From contig CAJTLE010000094.1 in assembly GCA_910577085.1 (NCBI GenBank), forward strand, positions 1-11,324: 11,324 nucleotides of DNA. Direction: 5' to 3'. This stretch comes from an uncultured Allobaculum sp. GTDB taxonomy: Bacteria; Bacillota_I; Bacilli_A; Erysipelotrichales; Erysipelotrichaceae. The number at the start of each line of letters is the position of its first letter. Position 1 is the stretch's first letter. Below the pieces are notes generated by a model, which was given only the letters and a program-made list of their open reading frames with translations, did no database searches and was not told the DNA's origin. Position numbers and translations under genes: made by a program. Shown here piece by piece: positions 6,137 to 11,324 of the stretch.

Positions 6137-6466
6137 TTAAGCAGCTGCTTTGGCTTTTTTCATTTTGGCAATGGCGGTTTTCAGCACTTTTTCGCCATTC
6201 ATCATGCCGTAATCGCCAGAGTCAATGACCATGATTGGAATTCCTGATTTGCCATATCGCTCTTCTGTCTCTTTTAAGAGGTATTTGACCTGCGGGCCTA
6301 ACAGGATTGCATCCGGGCGATCATTTTCGATAATTTCGCCAAGTTTTCCATGTGGGAAGGCTTTAACGGAGATTGGCAGGTTGTGTTTGTCAGCGGCTTT
6401 CTGCATGTCGGCGGCTAACATGCTGGTTGACATTCCTGCGGAACAGAACAAATAAATCTTTTTCAT
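6137..6466 (-). CDS. PTS lactose/cellobiose-type EIIB
   Basis: A 109-residue cytoplasmic phosphocarrier, the normal length for EIIB of this class (CelA/ChbB). KKIYLFCSAGMSTSML places the phosphorylated cysteine at C8 in the P-loop (CSAGMSTS). ILLGPQVKYLL (54-64) and the IPIMVIDSGDYGMMNGEKVL segment (76-95) are typical. It accepts phosphate from an EIIA and passes it to the sugar bound by the EIIC encoded 251 bases downstream. The start has a strong AAGGAGG site at 6473-6479. It is the first gene of the operon; the control region with two operator-like elements lies directly upstream. No lactose-type EIIA is encoded in the window. Confidence 0.95.
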   Translation of the reverse strand: MKKIYLFCSAGMSTSMLAADMQKAADKHNLPISVKAFPHGKLGEIIENDRPDAILLGPQVKYLLKETEERYGKSGIPIMVIDSGDYGMMNGEKVLKTAIAKMKKAKAAA

Positions 6467-6495
6467 GTGTTTCCTCCTTTGTTCTAACTGTCTTC

Positions 6496-6510
6496 ATTTT
6501 ATTTAGAATA
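6496..6510 (-). promoter_or_regulatory. Likely -10 region of the operon promoter (no good -35)
   Basis: On the minus strand, TATTCT (6505-6510) and TAAAAT (6496-6501) are both acceptable -10 hexamers upstream of EIIB. Neither has a recognisable -35 at 16-18 bases. This fits an activator-dependent promoter: the operator-like element at 6533-6550 would be centred roughly 43 to 53 bases before the start site, depending on which hexamer is used. Confidence 0.4.
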
Positions 6511-6532
6511 TGGGGAAAATATGGTATGAATT

Positions 6533-6550
6533 TTTCCCATCGCGAGGAAG
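6533..6550. promoter_or_regulatory. Operator-like element, promoter-proximal
   Basis: TTTCCCATCGCGAGGAAG: an imperfect inverted repeat of the form TTTCC-N8-GGAAG. The same pattern recurs at 6681-6698 and 9489-9506. It lies where an activator would overlap the missing -35. It is the candidate binding site for the PRD regulator encoded at 7519-9423. Confidence 0.55.
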
Positions 6551-6680
6551 TGCTTTCTCTTATTTTCCTCGCCTTTCGAGAAACTCTTTTCAATTTCAAT
6601 CCAGATTATGATAAGAATCATCATTTCTGAAACTTCATAATTTACCATAAATCACATTTTTAACCATATTCAAGGCCAGA

Positions 6681-6698
6681 TTTCCTAGCGCGAGGAAG
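6681..6698. promoter_or_regulatory. Operator-like element, promoter-distal
   Basis: TTTCCTAGCGCGAGGAAG: the most symmetric of the three TTTCC-N8-GGAA(A/G) copies, with an inner GCGC centre. It lies about 148 bases from the proximal copy, which is about 14 helical turns and would allow looping. Confidence 0.55.
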
Positions 6699-6718
6699 AG
6701 AATCCCCATTGACAAAAC

Positions 6719-6760
6719 ATAAAAAAGACCTGTCCTTTCTCTGTAAACAGAAAAGACAGG
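6719..6760 (-). terminator. Intrinsic terminator of the regulator/RDD transcript
   Basis: The outer arms CCTGTC (6729-6734) and GACAGG (6755-6760) pair perfectly, with a further imperfect stem of TTTCTCTG against CAGAAAA inside. On the minus strand the hairpin is followed by TC and six T (complement of 6721-6726). It separates the regulator unit from the EIIB promoter. Confidence 0.75.
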
Positions 6761-6872
6761 CTATTAAAAAACAGGTTCTATAAAACAGGCTCTAACAATC
6801 GGGGATGAAGGATCCGATCCGGAAAAGCCGGTGGAAAAAATCAACTTAAAGAAAGAATCGGTGATAAAAAAA

Positions 6873-7499
6873 TCAGATGGACTGGTGGCGGCCTTTGAGT
6901 GCAACTTCCTTTTCGATAGTTCCGGCAAGGTAGTCATGGAGCATCCGCTTGCTTGGAGCACAAAGTGCCATCAGTCCGGAAACCAGAGTAATCGCAATGC
7001 CAAGGTACAGCAGATACCCAGAAAAATTCAGACCACTGGCCAGGCAGAGCATATCCTGCCAGAGCCGGCTTGGATTGAACAGAACACCTTCCAGAATCAG
7101 CAGGCCAAGCCCTTGACGGATAAGCAGATCTTTAAAACGAAGGCTGGAGCCATCTGTCTTTTCGATCTGGATACCCATGGTTTTCTTTCCAACTGTCTGA
7201 CCAGGATAAATCTTATAGGGAACCCAGATGTAATAGAAGCAAGCCATCAAAAGTCCAAGGCCGCCTAAAATCAGGGCAGTTCTCATATTGGAAGCTTCAG
7301 CCAGCCTGAAGACGTTGACCTGGGTCATACTCTCCTGATCATGGGTCAGAAACATCCAGCCAAGACATAAAGGAAGCATCATACATAACGCTCCCACAAA
7401 CCAGTCAATCAGATAGGCCATCATCCGTTTGGACTGATTGACATGGCAGGGTGTCTGATCAAGCAGATTGATCATTTGCAGCTTAAGATTTGAAAACAT
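6873..7499 (-). CDS. RDD-family membrane protein
   Basis: A 208-residue membrane protein with the RDD-domain layout: QSKRMMAYLIDWFVGALCMM near the N-terminus (R and D of the family signature; the second D is W here), a membrane segment, a second one around ALILGGLGLLMACFYYIWVP, then the family-typical GQTVGKKTMGIQI segment (119-131), and hydrophobic segments to the end with RMLHDYLAGT (189-198). The RDD function is not established in general; some members are linked to ion or osmotic stress. The start has a perfect AGGAGG at 7508-7513. It begins 19 bases after the regulator stop, so the two are co-transcribed. That pairing hints at a link to PTS control or membrane sensing, but I cannot assign one. 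Confidence 0.88.
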   Translation of the reverse strand: MFSNLKLQMINLLDQTPCHVNQSKRMMAYLIDWFVGALCMMLPLCLGWMFLTHDQESMTQVNVFRLAEASNMRTALILGGLGLLMACFYYIWVPYKIYPGQTVGKKTMGIQIEKTDGSSLRFKDLLIRQGLGLLILEGVLFNPSRLWQDMLCLASGLNFSGYLLYLGIAITLVSGLMALCAPSKRMLHDYLAGTIEKEVALKGRHQSI

Positions 7500-7518
7500 A
7501 TCTGTTTCCTCCTGTTCT

Positions 7519-9423
7519 CTATTCTTCGAGCAGTGTGCTCATAAAAGCTTTGTAATTTTTCTGATGTTTGAGCCGGTTGAAGCGGATCTGATTGGAGACA
7601 ACACTGATCCACCAGTCAAAGAACACGCGCAGCAGCTCATGATCACTCGGTCGGATAGCCAGCAGAATGACAAACTCAACATCAAAAGCACCCCAGTGAA
7701 TTGGATGGTCCAGAAACGCGATGGAGATAATCGATTCAGCCACATCACAATCCAGGGCATGGGGCAGTGCAAAGCCCATCATAAAGGATGTCGGGGCAAA
7801 CCTTTCCCGTTCCAGAACGCTTTGCGCATAGTTTTCCGGTGCGATGCCTGCGTTGATCAAGGGATCCGCCATTGACTTGATGACCTCTTCGACACTTTCG
7901 GCTTTGAAGTTGTTATAAAAATACTCTGGGCGGATCAGATTCTTGATCTTGGCTAGAAATTCCGCATGTCCTTTTTCTTTATCCAGCCGGTTCAGGCAGC
8001 TGAAAATTGCAGCTTCATTTTCCGGTGTGTAGAAGACCGAAATTTCAATCGTTGGAATATCCATCGAATGTCCTAGAGGAATCGTGGTCAGAATCAGATC
8101 AGGATTGAGCTCTTTCGCTTTCTTTTCTTCAAAGGCCTTTTCCACACTGACAATGTTCATCCGATCCTCAAACTGATTCCGGATTTTCGAGACCACCAGA
8201 TTGCTTAAAGCCTGATCGTTAGGAAAGAAAAGCAGTGCCCGATAGCGCTTGGAGGTCGTTGCCCGGTTATAGCTGGCTCCAAAATGCAGGGCCAGAAATC
8301 CAAGTTCGTCCTGCAAAATCTTCAGATTGGTGATTGCCCGCAGTTTCTCCCCGGCACAGACGGCCATATCGAAAATTAAAGGAAAACGCCAGCGGATTTC
8401 TTCAAGGTAGAGATTTTTAATGGAGGTGTCGTGATTCAGACGATCGCTCAGAGCCCGCAGATGCAAAGACAGCCCCCGGATCAGATCTTCGTCTTCCGTC
8501 ATGTTGACACCAAAATGATGATAGATGGAGTTGAGCATCTGAATTGTGATGTCATGAAGGTCGTACACCCAGCCATTGATTTCAATAATATTATCGGTAT
8601 AGTCCATCGCCCGCTTGCCAAGTAAAAGAAGAGCAACCTGTTCGATTTCGTCATTGTTGACTTTGATTGGATACAGACGACTGATCCGTTCGTACAAATC
8701 CTTGGCAACCGCATATTCAACGGTCTGTTCCAGTTCGGGATCGGATGGACGTTCTTCGATCAGATTGAACTGCATCATCCGCTTTAAGGCGACTCCGATA
8801 TGCATCAGAATCATCGGAATTTCCATTTCGCGGATGGAGTAGCCATGGCTTTCCATACAGCTGGCCAGAATTTCCTTACATCGATACAGGTCAAATTCTG
8901 GATACAGATGGGCAATGCAGTCGAGATTGAAGAAGTTATCGTCCACCTCTTCCATCAGCAGATGTTTGAAAAGCCTTCGTTTCTCATACTCATCACCAGA
9001 AAGGGTAATCAGGCCTTTTCGATAGATCAGATCCAGTTCCGAGTCTTCCCGGAGCATGGCCCGGATGGACTTGAGATCCTGTTCAACGGTATAGACGCTG
9101 GCGCAGACCTGATCACTCAGATCTGTAATAGAGCATTCTTTGACGGAAAGCAGTTTTTTGAGGATGTAATTGCAGCGTTCTTTCGGGGTCTGGGGAATTT
9201 CTTCCTTATTGACCAGCGAATTCGAACTCACCTGCAGATGGAGTCGATATCCCTGCTGATAAGAGGATTCAATCCAGCCATCCTGGATCTGGCTGTTAAT
9301 GGTTTCGATATCACTGCGGATTGTCCGAGTGGAAACGTGCATGATCAAAGCTAGATCTTTTCCTTTCACCCAGTCTTTTTCTTTGTCGAGAAATGCAACA
9401 ATCTTCGTTTGTCTTTCATTCAT
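7519..9423 (-). CDS. PTS-regulated transcription regulator (HTH, two PRDs, EIIB-like, EIIA domain; LicR/MtlR/ManR type)
   Basis: A 634-residue cytoplasmic regulator. In order: a DeoR-like winged helix with VSTRTIRSDIETIN (30-43), a second helix-turn-helix at about 83-150, PRD1 at about 175-275 (H208 in MHIGVALKR), PRD2 at about 290-390 (H321 in LSLHLRALSDR, H380 in LALHFGASYNR), a degenerate EIIB-like domain at about 395-480, and a fructose/mannitol-type EIIA domain at 510-634 with active-site H555 (FALPHA). PTS phosphorylation of these histidines normally switches such activators according to substrate supply. Two sites look lost: the second PRD1 histidine (EQVALLLLGKR) and the EIIB cysteine (FFPNDQALSNLV). 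The start at 9423 has AAGG nine bases upstream and begins right at the HTH; a frame from 9465 adds 14 atypical residues. It probably activates the EIIB operon through the TTTCC-N8-GGAA(A/G) elements. Confidence 0.92.
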   Translation of the reverse strand: MNERQTKIVAFLDKEKDWVKGKDLALIMHVSTRTIRSDIETINSQIQDGWIESSYQQGYRLHLQVSSNSLVNKEEIPQTPKERCNYILKKLLSVKECSITDLSDQVCASVYTVEQDLKSIRAMLREDSELDLIYRKGLITLSGDEYEKRRLFKHLLMEEVDDNFFNLDCIAHLYPEFDLYRCKEILASCMESHGYSIREMEIPMILMHIGVALKRMMQFNLIEERPSDPELEQTVEYAVAKDLYERISRLYPIKVNNDEIEQVALLLLGKRAMDYTDNIIEINGWVYDLHDITIQMLNSIYHHFGVNMTEDEDLIRGLSLHLRALSDRLNHDTSIKNLYLEEIRWRFPLIFDMAVCAGEKLRAITNLKILQDELGFLALHFGASYNRATTSKRYRALLFFPNDQALSNLVVSKIRNQFEDRMNIVSVEKAFEEKKAKELNPDLILTTIPLGHSMDIPTIEISVFYTPENEAAIFSCLNRLDKEKGHAEFLAKIKNLIRPEYFYNNFKAESVEEVIKSMADPLINAGIAPENYAQSVLERERFAPTSFMMGFALPHALDCDVAESIISIAFLDHPIHWGAFDVEFVILLAIRPSDHELLRVFFDWWISVVSNQIRFNRLKHQKNYKAFMSTLLEE

Positions 9424-9448
9424 CGCGCCAGACCTTCTCTTTCTGTAT

Positions 9449-9477
9449 ATAGTATGAAGTTTCATTTCCCGTGGCAG
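9449..9477 (-). promoter_or_regulatory. Possible promoter of the regulator gene
   Basis: On the minus strand, CTGCCA and TACTAT are separated by 17 bases, each matching the sigma-A consensus at four of six positions. It lies directly upstream of the regulator leader. It is weak and unverified. Confidence 0.35.
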
Positions 9478-9488
9478 AGGGATCTTCC

Positions 9489-9506
9489 TTTCCTAGTGCG
9501 CGGAAA
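9489..9506. promoter_or_regulatory. Operator-like element between the regulator and yitT-like genes
   Basis: TTTCCTAGTGCGCGGAAA: third copy of the TTTCC-N8-GGAA(A/G) pattern, sharing the TTTCCTAG.GCG core with the copy at 6681-6698. It sits in the divergent 137-base gap, about 55 bases upstream of the presumed regulator start site, and suggests autoregulation. It could also affect the yitT-like gene. Confidence 0.55.
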
Positions 9507-9560
9507 GAAATGAAATCGTAGAAAAAATAACAGCCAACTATACTGTCCGTGGTGATCAAA

Positions 9561-10448
9561 ATGTTCAGAAAATTACTCGACCCTAACTCTATTCACAGCA
9601 AGAAGCTGCGGCTGGCCTATTCTCTGGTGCTGATTGTATTCAGCTCTTTGTTACAGACCTTTGTCATTCAGACCTTCATGAATCCCTGTAATCTGCTGTC
9701 CAGTGGATTTACTGGGTTGGCTTTGTTAATCAACAAGATTTCACTGGCCATGGGGATGGATATTCCGACTTCCGTGATGATTCTGGCATTGAATATCCCC
9801 TGTGCACTGTTCTGTGCCAAGCGGATCTCTAAACGGTTTACATTTTTGTCCTGCGTGCAGTTTACGTGTACCTCTTTCTTTTTGACCGTCTTTAATTTCC
9901 GGCCGATTGTGGACGATGTCCTGCTCAATATTATCTTCGGGGGATTTCTATATGGGATGGTTACAGTCATTGCCTTGCGTACAGACGGTTCTACGGGTGG
10001 AACGGACTTCATTGCCCTGTATGTTTCTGATCTTCTGCACAAGAGCATCTGGAACTATGTCTTTATCTTCAACATGTGCCTGATCATTATCTTCGGTGCC
10101 ATGTTTGGCTGGCAGTATGCTGGATATTCAATTCTGTTCCAGCTGATCTCAACCAAAACCATTGATAACTTTTATAACCGCTATGCCCAGGTGATGATTG
10201 AAGTGACAACCCAGGATCCGGATGTTGTGTCTGAAGCTTTCCAGAGTAGTTTTCATCACGGAATGAGTGTGGTAAAAGCCTATGGGGCTTATAAACACCA
10301 GATCTACTATTTATGCCGCTCTATCATTTCGACGTATGAAGAAAATGAAGCGGTCCGGGCGATTCGTAAAGCAGATCCCAAAGCGATTGTGTATTCGAAT
10401 CGGATCGATAATTTTTATGGCAGCTTCTACCGCCGCCCAATTGAGTAG
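9561..10448 (+). CDS. YitT-family membrane protein
   Basis: A 295-residue protein of the YitT family: an N-terminal membrane region (about 15-185, five to six hydrophobic segments; PF02588 type) and a C-terminal cytoplasmic DUF2179 domain (about 205-290). Family motifs seen: FMNPCNLLSSGFTGLALLIN (about 39-58), LNIPCALFCAKRIS (about 78-91), and RTDGSTGGTDFIALYVS (about 140-156). The transport function is not established for most members. The start at 9561 is preferred because GGTGATC (9551-9557), the exact complement of the 16S rRNA 3' end, stands just before it; GTG codons at 9549/9552 lie within that ribosome site. The gene is divergent from the regulator and ends at its own terminator, so it is probably unrelated to the PTS operon. 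Confidence 0.93.
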   Translation: MFRKLLDPNSIHSKKLRLAYSLVLIVFSSLLQTFVIQTFMNPCNLLSSGFTGLALLINKISLAMGMDIPTSVMILALNIPCALFCAKRISKRFTFLSCVQFTCTSFFLTVFNFRPIVDDVLLNIIFGGFLYGMVTVIALRTDGSTGGTDFIALYVSDLLHKSIWNYVFIFNMCLIIIFGAMFGWQYAGYSILFQLISTKTIDNFYNRYAQVMIEVTTQDPDVVSEAFQSSFHHGMSVVKAYGAYKHQIYYLCRSIISTYEENEAVRAIRKADPKAIVYSNRIDNFYGSFYRRPIE

Positions 10449-10616
10449 GGAAGGTTCAGGAGCAGCTGAATTCTGATGTACAGGCGAAGCTGACAAAATA
10501 AGTCAAATGAATCGTTGAGAAATCATCTGATTCAGAGATCAGAACAGACCAGAATATAAGGCACTTTTCTAAGGCATTAAGATATGGAAAGAGAATTGAA
10601 CTTTATTCAGATCTGG

Positions 10617-10652
10617 AAACAGGCAGGACCGAAAATGGTTCTGCCTGTTTTT
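10617..10652 (+). terminator. Intrinsic terminator of the yitT-like gene
   Basis: The arms 10617-10630 and 10637-10650 pair over 14 bases with one G-T wobble around a GAAAAT loop, followed by a T run on the plus strand. It lies about 170 bases after the stop codon, an unusually long 3' leader with no gene seen in it. Confidence 0.9.
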
Positions 10653-10971
10653 AAGTCCAGACAGATTTCCTTGAACACTTATAGTCGAGGAATTCCTGAT
10701 GATTAGACAGTTCCTTTTATGCCTGAAGGTACTTTAACTTATACTCAGATATGATTGTATTCAACTCACCAAATTTGGCAATATCATTAAAAGAAGCTGC
10801 CTGGTGTGAAATACAGTAAACAAGATAAAGTGACGAATGATTCGGGCCGAATGACACTGAGAGAAAGGCGTAGACCTGGAAGATAAAGACTAAGAATAGA
10901 TGCGAAAGAGACCCTGCATCTGAGGGTCTGAATCAAAAAACGACTGCAATCTGAGGCAAAAGATGAATTTC
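10653..10971. other. Gene-less stretch before the promoter array
   Basis: I find no supported gene on either strand. Visible structure: a perfect 13-base palindrome ATTCGGGCCGAAT (10840-10852), and a seven-base-pair hairpin (AGACCCT 10909-10915 with AGGGTCT 10923-10929) without a T run. The open frames on the minus strand here and further right lack ribosome sites and domains. Confidence 0.5.
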
Positions 10972-11000
10972 TTGACATTCAAAAGAGCCCGGCGTATGGT
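10972..11000 (+). promoter_or_regulatory. Tandem promoter 1
   Basis: TTGACA (10972-10977), 17 bases, then TATGGT (10995-11000). The -35 is perfect and the -10 matches at four of six. Downstream, CCCTGT...ACAGGG can form a hairpin with AAGGGAA (11043-11049) in its loop. Confidence 0.6.
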
Positions 11001-11085
11001 CTATAACGTTGGTTCAGAAAAAGCAAAAAGTCAACCCCCTGTAAGGGAAATGACAGGGATCTGATCAATGCTGAATCTGACCGAA

Positions 11086-11112
11086 TTGTGAAAATATAAA
11101 AATATTTCACAA
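11086..11112. repeat. Inverted repeat upstream of tandem promoter 2
   Basis: TTGTGAAA (11086-11093) and TTTCACAA (11105-11112), separated by 11 AT-rich bases and ending six bases before the -35. The 17-base string TAAAAATATTTCACAAA recurs exactly at 11237-11253. It could be an activator or repressor site with an embedded UP element. Confidence 0.65.
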
Positions 11113-11118
11113 ATATAC

Positions 11119-11147
11119 TTGACCTCATCCGATTCGGATGATATAGT
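11119..11147 (+). promoter_or_regulatory. Tandem promoter 2 with a palindrome filling the spacer
   Basis: TTGACC (11119-11124), a 17-base spacer, TATAGT (11142-11147). The spacer TCATCCGATTCGGATGA is a perfect palindrome of two eight-base arms around one central base, exactly filling the space between the hexamers. GCGTT-AAGGG-AACGC (11154-11168) forms a small hairpin near the expected 5' end of the transcript. Confidence 0.75.
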
Positions 11148-11224
11148 ATATGAGCGTTAAGGGAACGCGGCACACAGCTGCTGACCTGACGCAAATCATC
11201 TTTAGATATCGAACAAAACATTGA

Positions 11225-11252
11225 TTGTGAAATTCTTAAAAATATTTCACAA
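11225..11252. repeat. Inverted repeat upstream of tandem promoter 3
   Basis: TTGTGAAA (11225-11232) and TTTCACAA (11245-11252), separated by 12 bases; second copy of the element at 11086-11112, again ending six bases before a -35. Confidence 0.65.
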
Positions 11253-11258
11253 AAGATG

Positions 11259-11287
11259 TTGACTTCTGATCTGGCAGATGATAAGAT
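11259..11287 (+). promoter_or_regulatory. Tandem promoter 3
   Basis: TTGACT (11259-11264), 17 bases, TAAGAT (11282-11287). The spacer contains ATCTG-G-CAGAT, a shorter palindrome. GAGGGAA (11301-11307) follows 42 bases after the -35, as AAGGGAA does 40 bases after the -35 of promoter 2. TTGTGAG and CTCACAA (11298-11304 and 11317-11323) can pair. The gene served lies beyond the right edge. Confidence 0.72.
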
Positions 11288-11324
11288 AAACAAGCCTTGT
11301 GAGGGAAATTGATTCACTCACAAA

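Larger units (their letters stand above)
6467..6872. other. Intergenic control region of the operon
   Basis: There is no gene here. Going right to left it holds the terminator of the regulator/RDD unit (6719-6760), an operator-like element (6681-6698), an AT-rich stretch, a second operator-like element (6533-6550), a likely -10 region and the EIIB ribosome site. A half-site resembling the operator (TTTTCCTCGCC at 6563-6573, followed by CGAGAAA) lies next to the second element. Confidence 0.6.

Noticed and set aside
8800..9354. 184-codon open frame on the plus strand opposite the regulator's N-terminal half
   Set aside because: It is a shadow of the HTH/PRD coding region with no supporting features.
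9421..9465. Upstream start of the regulator at 9465
   Set aside because: It has no adequate ribosome site, and the extra 14 residues precede the normal HTH start; the ATG at 9423 has AAGG at good spacing.
11086..11252. Classical Rex or Crp-type operators from TTGTGAAA...TTTCACAA
   Set aside because: The half-sites resemble Rex sites, but the gaps of 11 and 12 bases are far too wide for the usual Rex spacing and do not fit the Crp TGTGA-N6-TCACA pattern either.
10787..11317. Two minus-strand open frames (63 and 112 codons) across the promoter array
   Set aside because: They have no ribosome sites or domains, and they cover near-consensus promoters and repeats on the other strand.
10972..11324. 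CRISPR-like array from the regularly spaced repeats at the right edge
   Set aside because: There are only two to three imperfect copies about 140 bases apart, each organised as a promoter; no cas genes or spacer structure are seen.

Overview
The window comes from a low-to-mid GC Bacillota genome. AGGAGG-type ribosome sites, near-consensus sigma-A promoters, PRD/PTS regulation, and YitT and RDD membrane proteins all fit. The gene styles resemble gut Erysipelotrichia, but that placement is an impression from family content, not a computed result.

Layout from left to right. (1) Positions 1-320 hold the 5' end of an IS1182-like transposase gene, running off the left edge on the minus strand, with its own promoter and an upstream intrinsic terminator. 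(2) Positions 321-796 carry no gene. They hold a purine-rich stretch with a short tandem duplication and the terminator of the main operon. (3) Positions 797-6466, minus strand, hold a six-gene cluster. In transcription order it is a PTS EIIB (lactose/cellobiose type), a PTS EIIC, a short GrdB-like single-domain protein, a glycosylasparaginase-type Ntn hydrolase, a PepV-like M20 dipeptidase and a CutC-family protein. (4) Positions 6873-9423, minus strand, hold a PRD-type PTS-controlled regulator followed by an RDD-family membrane protein. (5) Positions 9561-10448, plus strand, hold a divergent YitT-family membrane protein with its own terminator. (6) Positions 10653-11324 carry no gene but hold three sigma-A-like promoters in tandem on the plus strand, pointing out of the window.

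How the genes may work together. A beta-glucoside/chitobiose-class PTS permease next to an enzyme that cleaves GlcNAc-asparagine, plus a dipeptidase, suggests uptake and breakdown of glycosylated asparagine or short glyco-asparaginyl peptides, such as stubs left from host N-glycoproteins. This is an inference. The GrdB-like domain and CutC are the two members whose role is unexplained, and they make the cluster worth study. No EIIA of the lactose type is present, so one must be supplied from elsewhere.

Regulation seen in the sequence. An 18-bp palindrome-like element (TTTCC-N8-GGAAA/G) occurs upstream of the regulator gene and twice upstream of the EIIB gene, and is the best candidate operator for the PRD regulator. 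Within the operon, hairpins or terminators lie in the EIIB-EIIC, EIIC-GrdB-like and GrdB-like-asparaginase gaps, pointing to graded expression along the transcript.
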